From Klenkia marina (GTDB taxonomy: Bacteria; Actinomycetota; Actinomycetes; Mycobacteriales; Geodermatophilaceae): a stretch of 64,000 nucleotides of DNA. This document shows, piece by piece, positions 1 to 8,023 of this stretch (the first letter of the stretch is position 1; each line of letters opens with the position of its first letter). The position numbers and the translations under genes are program-made. A model generated the notes under the pieces. The model was not told the origin of the DNA. It worked only from the letters and a program-made list of their open reading frames with translations, and made no database searches. The DNA lies in assembly GCF_900101025.1 (NCBI RefSeq), contig NZ_FMUH01000003.1:310001-374000 (forward strand), given 5' to 3'.

Positions 1-569
1 TCGCCGATCGTCGACCACTCGTTGCCGCCCAGGCGGGCCAGCGGGCGCAGCGCCTCGATGCGGGGCCGGCCGTCGCGCACGGCGTCGGTGTGCGCGCTGA
101 CGTGCACCACCCGGCCGAACACGATCGTCGAGTCGCCCAGCGACAGGGTCGAGTGCAGGGTGCACTCGAGGGTGACCGGGCTGGCCGCGACCCGCTTGAC
201 CCCCACGACGTCGCTGTCCTCGAGGACGACGCCGGTGTGCTCGGCCTCGTCCTGGTCCGGCGGGAAGTCGGTGCTCGTGGCGTTGACCTGCTCGAACAGC
301 TCCTCGGGGGTCACGCCGATGGTGAACTCACCGGTGGCCTCGACGTTGGTCAGGCTGTCCTTGCGGCCCACGCTGGTGAACTGCACGACCGGCGGGTCGA
401 CGCAGGCCACGGTGTAGAAGGAGTGCGGGGCCAGGTTGTGCACGCCCTCGGCCGACCGGGTGCCCACCCAGGCGATCGGCCGGGGGACGACGACGGAGTT
501 CAGCACCCGGTAGAAGGCCTTCGGGTCCATCTCGGCGGGGTCGAAGCTGGTGCGCTCGTGTGCGGTCAC
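1..569 (-). CDS. Flavin reductase family protein, 3' end cut by window edge
   Basis: The 189 codons visible translate to a flavin-reductase-like (FMN-binding split barrel) protein. It begins VTAHERTSFDPAEMDPKAFY, followed by RPIAWVGTRSAEGVHNLAPHS and a PPVVQFTS strand that are typical of the family's FMN-binding region. Such proteins bind FMN and often reduce it with NAD(P)H or act as flavin-dependent oxidoreductases; the substrate cannot be read from sequence. The GTG start at 569 overlaps the TGA of the glycosyltransferase (566-568), so it is probably translationally coupled as the last visible gene of the minus-strand carotenoid operon. The C-terminus lies outside the window. Confidence 0.8.
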   Translation of the reverse strand, partial: MTAHERTSFDPAEMDPKAFYRVLNSVVVPRPIAWVGTRSAEGVHNLAPHSFYTVACVDPPVVQFTSVGRKDSLTNVEATGEFTIGVTPEELFEQVNATSTDFPPDQDEAEHTGVVLEDSDVVGVKRVAASPVTLECTLHSTLSLGDSTIVFGRVVHVSAHTDAVRDGRPRIEALRPLARLGGNEWSTIG

Positions 570-1735
570 CCGGTCAGTGTGCGGCCCCGCCAGTGCAGGG
601 TCCCGCGGTGGTGCCCGAGCACCGAGCGCACCACCAGCCCGTCGAGCACGAGCACACCGAGCGGGTGCGCGAGACTGTCGGGCCACACCCGCCCTCCGGT
701 GCGGGCCGCGGCCACCGCGCGCCCTGCCACCCCCGCCGCGTAGCCCACCAGGCCGGCCCGGCCGCCGGCCAGCGGCGGCAGCACCCAGACGGCGGCCAGC
801 GCGGCCCCGGCGGCCAGGCTGCCCGCGGGGGAGCCACCCAGCGCCGACCACAACGACTTCTCGTAGCCCGCGGACAGCTCGGCCCAGCCGTCGTACATGC
901 GGGTGGTGGCCAGCGCCGACCCGTCGGCCACGACGCCCCGGCCGCCGGCCCGCTTGACCGCCCGCAGCAGAGCGATGTCCTCGAGCACCTCACCGCGCAC
1001 CGACCCGTGGCCGCCGGCGCGCTCGTAGCCCGCCCGTCGCACGGCGAGGAACTGCCCGTTGGCCGCCGCCATCGAGGGACGGCCAGGCCGCTCGGCCAGC
1101 CGCAGCGGCAACGTGGTCGCCCACAGCCACTGCTGCAGCGGCTGCACCAACCGCTCGGCGGGGGTCACCGCCAGCTGTCGGGGCCACGGGGAGACGAGGT
1201 CGAGGTCGTGCGCCTGGAGCAGGGCGACGGCGGCGGCCACCGCGTGCGGGGCGAGCCGGACGTCGGCGTCGACGAAGACCAGGACGTCGACGTCCTCCGC
1301 ACCGGCCGCGCCCTGCGCGCAGGCGTTCGGCTTGCCCAGCCACCCGGGTCGCGGCGGGGCCGCGGTGAGCACCCGGGCGCCGTGCGCCGCGGCCACCTCG
1401 GCGGTGCCGTCGGCGGAGCCGTCGTCGACGACCACGACGTCCAGGTGGGCCACCCCGGTCTGGGCCGCCAGCGCGTCGAGGCAGCCGGGGAGCTGGTGCG
1501 CCTCGTCACGCGCCGGGACGACGACCCGCACCCGCGCCGCGGTGGCCGGCGGGTCGGCCGGCGGCGTGCGCAGCAACTGGGCGTTCAGGACGGCGTGGGC
1601 GGCGCCCGCGACCGAGACGCCGGCGAGCACCCGCACCACCCGCCGTCCGTGGGCGCGCCGCCCCGGCCGCACCCGCCGACCCGTCGGAGGACGCTCAGGA
1701 CCCAGGACGTGGCTCGAACGGGTCCTGGGCGTCAT
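566..1735 (-). CDS. Glycosyltransferase family 2, CruG-like
   Basis: A 389-residue membrane-associated GT2 enzyme. After an Arg-rich N-terminus and a short hydrophobic stretch comes the GT-A fold: VRVVVPARDEAHQLPGCLDA, then VVVVDDGSADGTAEVA and VLVFVDADVR (the D-x-D-like metal/sugar-nucleotide site). Hydrophobic segments near the C-terminus suggest membrane anchoring. The gene overlaps the CruF-like gene upstream (ATGA at 1732-1735) and the flavin reductase downstream (GTGA). CruF/CruG pairs hydrate and glycosylate the acyclic end of carotenoids in cyanobacteria, and that neighbour plus the CrtO/CrtI-type oxidoreductase supports a carotenoid glycosyltransferase role here. The acceptor and sugar are inferred, not shown. 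Confidence 0.75.
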   Translation of the reverse strand: MTPRTRSSHVLGPERPPTGRRVRPGRRAHGRRVVRVLAGVSVAGAAHAVLNAQLLRTPPADPPATAARVRVVVPARDEAHQLPGCLDALAAQTGVAHLDVVVVDDGSADGTAEVAAAHGARVLTAAPPRPGWLGKPNACAQGAAGAEDVDVLVFVDADVRLAPHAVAAAVALLQAHDLDLVSPWPRQLAVTPAERLVQPLQQWLWATTLPLRLAERPGRPSMAAANGQFLAVRRAGYERAGGHGSVRGEVLEDIALLRAVKRAGGRGVVADGSALATTRMYDGWAELSAGYEKSLWSALGGSPAGSLAAGAALAAVWVLPPLAGGRAGLVGYAAGVAGRAVAAARTGGRVWPDSLAHPLGVLVLDGLVVRSVLGHHRGTLHWRGRTLTG

Positions 1736-2502
1736 GAGACTCCTCCGCCTCCGACGCGGGGGCGGGCGCGGGCGCGGGCGGCGAGGGCGGCCAGGACCGG
1801 CAGGCTCAGGACCACCCCCCAGGCCGCGGAGCCGGGCAGCCCCAGCCAGCCGACGTGGGCCAGGGCGCCGCCGAGCACCATCCACGCCAGAGCCACCAGC
1901 GGCGCGTGGTCGGGCAGCGTGGCCGGGCGCCCGGCCACCAGCAGGTCGAGCGCCGTCATGAGCACCAGCCCGGCCAGCAGCCAACCGGCGAGGTTGGTCA
2001 ACGGCACCGTGTCGATGCCCGGGAGCCCCGGGGTGGGGTGCGCCCACGTCCAGTAGCCGGCCTGCACGAGCTGGGGGTCCAGGACGACGTCCCACGCGGC
2101 GAAGACGTAGGCGGCCACCGCGATGCGCCCGGGGCGGGAGCCGGGCACGAGGCGGGTGGCCAGCAGCCAGCTCGGCCAGACCATCATCAGCCAGGCCAGG
2201 GGCACCAGGAACGGGACGCCGAGCAGCGTGGGCCCCAGGGCGTCGCTGTAGGTGTAGCTGCCGTAGGGGAAGCCCGTGGCCAGGCCGACCGACTCGAACA
2301 GCACCGACGCCAGCACGGTGAGGCCGGCGACGGCCAGCCCGGTGCGCCAGCCGCGCGAGAGCCCGGCGTGCACGACGGTCAGGGCCGAGCCCAGCAGCAC
2401 GATCGTCCAGCTGACCGCGTCGCGGGCGCCGCCCCCGGTCAGCGGGTAGGCGATCGCGGTGGCCAGCAGCGCCCCGGTGAGGGCCCAGGGGGCGGACCTC
2501 AT
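1732..2502 (-). CDS. Carotenoid biosynthesis membrane protein, CruF-like
   Basis: A 256-residue polytopic membrane protein with about seven hydrophobic segments. It carries LFESVGLATGFPYGSYTYSD, VPFLVPLAWLMM and AAWDVVLDPQLVQAGYWTW, the Glu/Asp-containing membrane motifs I associate with the carotenoid 1',2'-hydratase CruF family (Caroten_synth). Family members add water to the terminal double bond of gamma-carotene- or lycopene-type pigments. It sits between the FAD oxidoreductase (stop and start overlap ATGA at 2499-2502) and the GT2 gene (ATGA at 1732-1735), which fits stepwise desaturation or ketolation, hydration and glycosylation of a carotenoid tail. Family assignment is good; the exact substrate is inferred. 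Confidence 0.78.
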   Translation of the reverse strand: MRSAPWALTGALLATAIAYPLTGGGARDAVSWTIVLLGSALTVVHAGLSRGWRTGLAVAGLTVLASVLFESVGLATGFPYGSYTYSDALGPTLLGVPFLVPLAWLMMVWPSWLLATRLVPGSRPGRIAVAAYVFAAWDVVLDPQLVQAGYWTWAHPTPGLPGIDTVPLTNLAGWLLAGLVLMTALDLLVAGRPATLPDHAPLVALAWMVLGGALAHVGWLGLPGSAAWGVVLSLPVLAALAARARARPRVGGGGVS

Positions 2503-4112
2503 CGACGCAGCAGGCGGCGCAGCACGCGGGCCCGGCCGCCGCGGTCGGCGAGCACCACACGGGCGGCCGTGCGGCCGCTGTTGCCGCTCACGCCGCCGCC
2601 GGGGTGGGTCGAGGCCCCGGTCAGGTAGAGCCCGGGCAACCCCGGTACGCGGTGGCCCGACAGCTCCGGCGTGGGCCGGAACGCGAACATCGAGGCCAGC
2701 GACATCTCGACGTGCATGACGTTGCCGCGCGGCAGCCGCAGCTCCTGCTCCAGCCTCAGCGGTGTCTGGATGTACAGCCGCTGCACCGAGTCGGCGAACC
2801 CGGGGGCGAAGAGGTCGACCGCGTCGACGAGGCGGGCTGCCTCGGCCTCGGCGATGGTGTCCCAGTCGCGGCCGTCGCCCAGCTCGTAGGGGTACCACTG
2901 GCCCCAGATCGTCACCACGTGCTGGCCGGCCGGGGCCAGGGTGTCGTCGCTGGCCGAGAAGCTCATCGCCAGCGGCACGGGCTCGCGGGGCAGGTCGCCG
3001 GCCTGCCAGTCGCCGTGCGCCCGGGCCAGCACGGCGCGGTCGGTGCAGAGCAGTTGCAGTCCCTGCAACGAGTCGGCCGGGTCGACGCCGGGGTAGGCGG
3101 GCAGCGCGTCGGTGAGGCACCGGACGACGAGGCCGAACCCGTTGCCCAGCGGCGGCGCCGCGTCGCGCAGCGCGGGCGGGGCGTGCTCTCCGGCGATGGC
3201 CCGGGTGGCCCCGACGTGGCAGGCGGCGACGACGGTGTCGGCCTCGATGCGTCGTCCCGACGTCGTGACGACGCCCGCGACCCGGCCGTCGGTGACCAGC
3301 AGCGAGGCCGCGCCGTCGCCGAGGGTGACCCGGCCGCCGTGCGCCTCGAGCTTGCGGCGCAGCGCCGCGGTCAGCCCACCCGAGCCGCCGACCGGGTGCC
3401 CGGGCGGGGTGGTGTGCAGCAGCGCCGCCCAGCCGACCATCGCCGCCGTCCCGGGTTCGGACATGGGCGGGCCCGACTGGGCGCCGAACCAGGCCAGGGC
3501 CGCCTTGAGCCGCTCGCTGGCGAACCACTTGTCGAGCAGGGCGTCGCCCGAGCCGAGGAAGTCGGTGGCCAGCTCGCCGCCGGAGGTGCGGGCACGGCCC
3601 TTCGCCGGCGCGCCCAGCGGCCAGAGGTGCCGGGCCAGCCGGCCGGGGCTCGGGCGGTCGCCGAAGGCCCGCACGATGCGCTCGCTGCGCGGGCCCCACA
3701 CCTCGACGAAGCGCCGGTAGGCAGCGGCGTCGTCCGGGCCGCAAGCCGCCTCGATCGAGGCGCAGGTGGCGTCGAGGTCCACGCTGAACACCAACGGGCG
3801 GCCGTCGGGGCCGTCGCTGCCCGGCGCGGGCGCCGGCGCGAACCCCCACGGGTCGCAGTCGACGTAGCGCAGACCGTGCTCGGCCAGCCCGAGCTCCTCG
3901 ACGATGCCCGAGTGGCGCACGATCACGTGGGCGCTGGAGCCGCGGTCCACCCGGACCCCGGGCCAGCGCTCCACGGTGGAGACGGCGCCACCCAGGACGT
4001 CGTCGGCCTCGACGACCTCGACGGACAGCCCGGCGACGGCCAGGTGACAGGCGGCGACCAGCCCGTTGTGGCCCGAGCCGACGACGACGGCGTCCGTGCC
4101 GACGTCGCTCAC
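2499..4112 (-). CDS. FAD-dependent carotenoid oxidoreductase, CrtO/CrtI/PYROXD2 type
   Basis: A 537-residue flavoprotein with an N-terminal Rossmann dinucleotide site, DAVVVGSGHNGLVAACHLA, followed by the VEADDVLGGAVST stretch, and the C-terminal FAD signature HPGGGVSGNSGRTAARVVL. The GHNGL variant and the length resemble CrtO/PYROXD2-type proteins rather than classic CrtI. CrtI desaturates phytoene and CrtO ketolates cyclic carotenoids; the CruF/CruG-like neighbours support action on a carotenoid. The GTG start at 4112 overlaps the stop of the GNAT gene (GTGA) and its stop overlaps the CruF start, so the four genes are one transcriptional and translational unit. No crtB, crtE or crtY lies in the window. 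Confidence 0.78.
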   Translation of the reverse strand: MSDVGTDAVVVGSGHNGLVAACHLAVAGLSVEVVEADDVLGGAVSTVERWPGVRVDRGSSAHVIVRHSGIVEELGLAEHGLRYVDCDPWGFAPAPAPGSDGPDGRPLVFSVDLDATCASIEAACGPDDAAAYRRFVEVWGPRSERIVRAFGDRPSPGRLARHLWPLGAPAKGRARTSGGELATDFLGSGDALLDKWFASERLKAALAWFGAQSGPPMSEPGTAAMVGWAALLHTTPPGHPVGGSGGLTAALRRKLEAHGGRVTLGDGAASLLVTDGRVAGVVTTSGRRIEADTVVAACHVGATRAIAGEHAPPALRDAAPPLGNGFGLVVRCLTDALPAYPGVDPADSLQGLQLLCTDRAVLARAHGDWQAGDLPREPVPLAMSFSASDDTLAPAGQHVVTIWGQWYPYELGDGRDWDTIAEAEAARLVDAVDLFAPGFADSVQRLYIQTPLRLEQELRLPRGNVMHVEMSLASMFAFRPTPELSGHRVPGLPGLYLTGASTHPGGGVSGNSGRTAARVVLADRGGRARVLRRLLRR

Positions 4113-4675
4113 TCGGACGGGGTCCCGAGCGGGAGGCGGGCGCCCAGGATCGCGAAGGGGCGGGCGTCGCCCGGGAAGTGGTGGTTGCGGGCGAGGTCGA
4201 CGAAGCCGTCGGCGCGGTAGAGCCGGAAGGCCTTGGTGTCGGCGTCGGGGGTCGACAGCAGCGCGGCCGGGTGCGGCAGGTCGCGCACGAGCGCGTGCAG
4301 CAGCTGGCGCCCCAGGCCCTGGCTCTGGTGGTCGGGGTCGACGTGCAGCTCGCACACCTCGAACCCCCCGGGCAGCCAGCGCTTGGCGGTGCGCCGGTCG
4401 AGGGCGTGCTTGACCTGGTCGTGCCACCACTGGCCCGGCGCCACGAGGTAGCCGTAGCCGAACCCGACGAGGTGCTCGCCGTCGGGGCCCTCCGCGAAGG
4501 CACCCACGGCGCGGAACCCGGGCCGGTCGGTGTGCTGCACGGCGTAGCCGTAGCGGCCGGCCACCACCTGCTCGCCGTAGCCCATGGCCCGCCCGTAGAT
4601 GGCCAGCGCCTCGTGCAGGTGCTCACGCATCCATGCGGTGGGCAGCTCGGTGACCCGGGTCGTGGGTGCACTCAT
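4109..4675 (-). CDS. GNAT family N-acetyltransferase
   Basis: A 188-residue protein with the GNAT acetyl-CoA pyrophosphate-binding motif in VCELHVDPDHQSQGLGRQLL (about residues 115-135) and a following beta-bulge region near FRLYRADGFVDLARN. GNAT enzymes move an acetyl group from acetyl-CoA to an amine; the acceptor is unknown. ATG at 4675 was chosen because GGAG lies 8 bases upstream and the protein starts MSAPTTRV. Its stop overlaps the GTG of the carotenoid oxidoreductase, so it heads or shares that operon, although nothing in the sequence ties it to pigment chemistry. Confidence 0.85.
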   Translation of the reverse strand: MSAPTTRVTELPTAWMREHLHEALAIYGRAMGYGEQVVAGRYGYAVQHTDRPGFRAVGAFAEGPDGEHLVGFGYGYLVAPGQWWHDQVKHALDRRTAKRWLPGGFEVCELHVDPDHQSQGLGRQLLHALVRDLPHPAALLSTPDADTKAFRLYRADGFVDLARNHHFPGDARPFAILGARLPLGTPSE

Positions 4676-4731
4676 GCGGCGGGCTCCATGGGGTGATCCT
4701 CCCACCGCTGCGGGCATCCGGTGCGGCGGCG

Positions 4732-5214
4732 TCAGTCGGCGTCGACCTCGGCCGCGGTGCCCGCGGTGATCCGGAGCAGCTCGTCGTAGGTGGTCGGGAA
4801 GACGGTGTGCGGGTGGCCGGCCGCGGCCCACACCTGGTCGTGGCGGGCCAGGGTGATGTCGACCAGGGTGCCGATCGGCTCCGGGTGGCCGACCGGGGCG
4901 ACACCGCCGATGGCCTGCCCGGTGTGCTCGCGGACGAAGGCGGCGCCGGCCTCGGTGAGCTCCGGGACGCCGAGCAGGGCGGCGACCTTGGCGGTGTCGA
5001 CCCGGTGCGTGCCGCTGGTGAGCACCAGCACCGGGTTGCCCAGGACCTCGAACACCAGGCTGTTGGCGATGGCGCCGACCTCGACGCCGAGTGCGTCGGC
5101 GGCCTGCTGCGCGGTGCGGGCGCTCTCGGCCAGGTGCCGCACCTCGCCGCTCACCCCGTGGTCGCGGAGCACCTGCTGCACGTGGACCACCATCGGGTGC
5201 TCGGACGACGTCAC
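4732..5214 (-). CDS. YbaK/EbsC family protein (aminoacyl-tRNA deacylase fold)
   Basis: A 160-residue single-domain protein of the YbaK/ProX editing fold, with AIANSLVFEVLGNPVLVLTS, the AIGGVAPVGH segment and a C-terminal HTVFPTTYDELLRITAG. Related proteins hydrolyse mischarged tRNAs such as Cys-tRNA(Pro). The Lys usual in the YbaK active site is Asn51 here (AIANSL), so deacylation is not assured; this N variant may be a distinct subfamily. The GTG start at 5214 has a GACGAT box 6 bases before it, which suits a leaderless transcript; ATG 5193 is the alternative. It is divergent from fic and shares an 84-bp intergenic region full of repeats. Confidence 0.82.
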   Translation of the reverse strand: MTSSEHPMVVHVQQVLRDHGVSGEVRHLAESARTAQQAADALGVEVGAIANSLVFEVLGNPVLVLTSGTHRVDTAKVAALLGVPELTEAGAAFVREHTGQAIGGVAPVGHPEPIGTLVDITLARHDQVWAAAGHPHTVFPTTYDELLRITAGTAAEVDAD

Positions 5215-5224
5215 CCCGTGATCG

Positions 5225-5292
5225 TCGCACCACCCGGATGTGCGAGGTCGAACGGTCGTCGTTCGCACTTCGCGCACAAGTGCGAATAAGAT
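5225..5292 (+). promoter_or_regulatory. Fic/YbaK divergent promoter with two inverted repeats
   Basis: Two inverted repeats use the same half-site: TCGCAC (5225-5230) with GTGCGA (5240-5245), and TTCGCACTT (5262-5270) with AAGTGCGAA (5278-5286), the latter a perfect 9-bp dyad. A third dyad, CGAACG/CGTTCG (5249-5254 and 5260-5265), lies between. TAAGAT (5287-5292) is a -10 box 6 bases before the fic GTG. The position over the promoter suggests a repressor site, possibly for the winged-helix end of Fic itself. Confidence 0.7.
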
Positions 5293-5298
5293 GCAGGC

Positions 5299-6492
5299 GT
5301 GCTCGTGGATCCGGGACGGTGGCCGGCCCTCGGCAGCCGCGAGGTGGCGTGGCGACCTGGTCTGCCCGACGACGTGGTGCCCCGGGCCGTCCGGCTCCGG
5401 CACTCCGGGCCCTACCGGGCCGCCGTCGTGCCGGCCATCGACGGGCGGACGCCGCAGGTCACCCGCGAGGTGCTGCGCGCGGCGGAGGACGCCGCTGCCG
5501 AGGTGGCCCGCTTCGACACCCGCATGGGGGCCGAGGTCGCCCCGTTCGGCGCCGTCCTGCTGCGCACGGAGTCGGCGTCCTCCTCCCGCATCGAGCAGCT
5601 CACCTCGGGGGCCCGCGCGATCGCGGTCGCCGAGATCGGCTCGCCCTCCACGCGGAACGCCGAGGCCGTGGTGGGCAACGTCGCCGCGATGCAGGCCGCC
5701 CTCGACCTCGCCGACGCACCCACCCCGGCGGCCGTCCTGGCCATGCACCACGCACTGCTCGTCGACACCGAGCCGGCGATCGCCGGGCGCTGGCGCAGCG
5801 AGCAGGTGTGGGTCGGCGGCACCTCCTACGGCCCGCACGAGGCCGAGTACGTGGCCCCGGTGGCGGACGACGTGCCGGCCCTGGTCGCCGACCTCACGCG
5901 CTTCGCGGTGCGCACGGACCTCGCCCCCCTGGTGCTGACCGCCGTGGCGCACGCCCAGTTCGAGACCATCCACCCGTTCCCCGACGGCAACGGCCGCACC
6001 GGCCGCGCGCTGGTGCACTGCCTCCTCCGCCACCACGGGGTGACCCGGGCGGTGACGGTGCCGGTCTCCGCTGGTCTGCTGATCGACGTCGAGGGCTACT
6101 TCGACGCCCTGACCGCCTACCGGCAGGGTGAGCTCGACCCCGTGGTCCAGGCGTTCACCCGGGGCACCCTGGCGGCCATCACGAACGCCACCCAGCTCGT
6201 GGAGCAGCTGCGTGCCGTGCGCGCCGGGTGGGACGACGTCGTCCGTGCGCGCTCCGACGCCGCTGCGTGGCGGCTGGCCGACCTGCTGGTGCGCCAGCCC
6301 GTGGTCGATGCGGGGGTGGTGGTGCGGGAGCTCGGCGTGCCGCCGCAGAACGTGCTGCGGGCCATCGCGCCCCTGGAGCACGCCGGGGTGGTCACCGAGT
6401 TCACCGGCCGCCGCCGCAACCGCATGTGGCAGGCCGGCGAGGTGCTCGACGCGCTCGACGCGTTCGCGGCCCGGGCCGGCCGACGTCGCTGA
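5299..6492 (+). CDS. Fic family protein with C-terminal winged helix (probable AMPylator)
   Basis: A 397-residue Fic protein. The catalytic motif HPFPDGNGRTGR is complete at residues 225-236, including His225, so NMP transfer (usually AMP from ATP onto a protein hydroxyl) is expected. An N-terminal inhibitory-like motif, S95-S-R-I-E99-Q100, resembles the (S/T)xxxE(G/N) helix of class II Fic proteins, with Gln in the last position. The last about 80 residues (LADLLVRQPVVDAGVVVREL onward, ending FTGRRRNRMWQ) form a winged helix, a fusion known in Fic proteins that control their own genes. The GTG start follows a TAAGAT box by 6 bases with no ribosome binding site, so the mRNA is probably leaderless. 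The target protein is unknown, and no antitoxin gene is adjacent. Confidence 0.92.
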   Translation: MLVDPGRWPALGSREVAWRPGLPDDVVPRAVRLRHSGPYRAAVVPAIDGRTPQVTREVLRAAEDAAAEVARFDTRMGAEVAPFGAVLLRTESASSSRIEQLTSGARAIAVAEIGSPSTRNAEAVVGNVAAMQAALDLADAPTPAAVLAMHHALLVDTEPAIAGRWRSEQVWVGGTSYGPHEAEYVAPVADDVPALVADLTRFAVRTDLAPLVLTAVAHAQFETIHPFPDGNGRTGRALVHCLLRHHGVTRAVTVPVSAGLLIDVEGYFDALTAYRQGELDPVVQAFTRGTLAAITNATQLVEQLRAVRAGWDDVVRARSDAAAWRLADLLVRQPVVDAGVVVRELGVPPQNVLRAIAPLEHAGVVTEFTGRRRNRMWQAGEVLDALDAFAARAGRRR

Positions 6493-6501
6493 CCGGACAG
6501 G

Positions 6502-7971
6502 TCAGCGCACGCCGGGCATCAGCCGCCGGATGAAGGGGCTGGCGAGCGCCAGCACGACACCCAGGACGACGGCGACCCCGCCGATCGTCCCGAAGTAGGG
6601 CGCCTGGTCCGCCGGGTCGTACCTCCCCGCGAACACCCCGGCGAGCGAGGTGCCGATCGCCGTCGACAGGAACCACAGCGCGACCATCTGGGTGCGGTAG
6701 GCGGCCGGGGCCAGCTTGGTCGACAGCGACAGCCCGACCGGCGACAGCAGCAGCTCGGCCACGGTGAAGACCAGCAGGATGCCGGCCAGCCCCAGCAGCG
6801 GGGAGGTGCCCGGTGCGTCCCCGGCCATCGGCAGGAAGAGCAGGAAGGCGACGCCCATCGCCGCCGTCCCGGCTGCGAACTTGACCGGGCTGGAGGGCTG
6901 CCGCGGCCCCAGCCGCGTCCACAGGGCAGCGAACGCGCCGGACATCAGGATGATGAAGACCGGGTTGATCGACTGCACCCACGACGCCGGCACGGTCCAG
7001 CCGAGGAGGTCCCGGTCGAGCTGGGAGTCGGCGTAGAGCGCGACGACGGTCGACTGCTGCTGGAACATCGACCAGAACGCCACGCTGGCGATGAACATCG
7101 GCACGAAGGCCAGCACACGCCGCCGCTCGGTGCGGTCGACCCGCGCGCTGCGCAGCAGCACGGTGAAGTAGCCGACCGAGGCCGCCACGCAGACCCAGAC
7201 GACGACCGTCGCGAGCCGTTCGGCCCGCAGCACGCCGGTGAGCGCGAGCCCGACCAGCGCCAGGACGCCGACCACGGCACCGGCGGCCCACCGGCCGCGC
7301 TGGGCCCGCGGCAGCGGAGAGGGCACCTCGCGGCCCACCCCGTGCAGGCCGCGCCGGCCCCAGGCGTACTGGGCCAGGCCCGCGGCCATGCCGACCGCGG
7401 CCAGGCCGAAGCCGAGGTGGAACCCGACCGTCGACTGGGCCAGACCGGTGAGCAGCGGCCCGGCCAGCGCGCCGAGGTTGATGCCCAGGTAGAACACCGA
7501 GAACCCGGCGTCGCGGCGCTCGTCGTCGGCGGCGTAGAGCAGGCCGACCAGCGTGGTGGCGGTGGCCTTGACGCCGCCGCTGCCCAGCGCGACGAGCACC
7601 AGACCGGCGCCGACGCCGGCCAGGCCGGGCAGGACGGCGAGGGCGACGTGCCCGGCCATGACCACGACGGCCGACCAGAACAACACCCGTTCGGGGCCCA
7701 GCACGCGGTCGGCGACCCAGCCGCCCACGATGGTGGAGAGGTACACCGTGCCGCCGTAGGCGCCGACGATGCTGGCCGCCGTCGAGGTCGTGATGCCCAG
7801 GCCGCCGTCGGCCGCCGAGTAGGAGAGGTAGTACAGCAGGATCGCCTGCATGCCGTAGAAGCTGAACCGCTCCCACATCTCCACGCCGAACAGGTGCGCG
7901 AGGCCGCGGGGCTGACCGAGGAAGGTCTTCTCCTCGGCGGACGTCGTCGGGGTCGTGGTTGCCACGGGCAA
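6502..7971 (-). CDS. POT/PTR family proton-dependent peptide transporter
   Basis: A 489-residue, roughly 14-helix major-facilitator protein. The POT signature EMWERFSFYGMQAILLYYL at about residues 31-49 carries the ExxER proton-coupling motif, and the second family signature region near GFSVFYLGINLGALAGP is present. It imports di- and tripeptides with protons. The start is TTG 7971, because GGGGGA lies 6 bases upstream; GTG 7965 is the alternative. It converges with fic, with only 9 bases between the stops, and no obvious terminator hairpin is seen there. Confidence 0.9.
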   Translation of the reverse strand: MPVATTTPTTSAEEKTFLGQPRGLAHLFGVEMWERFSFYGMQAILLYYLSYSAADGGLGITTSTAASIVGAYGGTVYLSTIVGGWVADRVLGPERVLFWSAVVVMAGHVALAVLPGLAGVGAGLVLVALGSGGVKATATTLVGLLYAADDERRDAGFSVFYLGINLGALAGPLLTGLAQSTVGFHLGFGLAAVGMAAGLAQYAWGRRGLHGVGREVPSPLPRAQRGRWAAGAVVGVLALVGLALTGVLRAERLATVVVWVCVAASVGYFTVLLRSARVDRTERRRVLAFVPMFIASVAFWSMFQQQSTVVALYADSQLDRDLLGWTVPASWVQSINPVFIILMSGAFAALWTRLGPRQPSSPVKFAAGTAAMGVAFLLFLPMAGDAPGTSPLLGLAGILLVFTVAELLLSPVGLSLSTKLAPAAYRTQMVALWFLSTAIGTSLAGVFAGRYDPADQAPYFGTIGGVAVVLGVVLALASPFIRRLMPGVR

Positions 7972-8023
7972 CGACTGTCCCCCCGCGGGCCCGCTCGTGC
8001 ACGTCGGGGGAGCGGCCCGGCGA

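Noticed and set aside
5248-5265. Possible third LexA box before fic
   Set aside because: TCGAAC is followed by GTCGTTCGC rather than GTTCGA at the right spacing; it is a different dyad (CGAACG-N5-CGTTCG).
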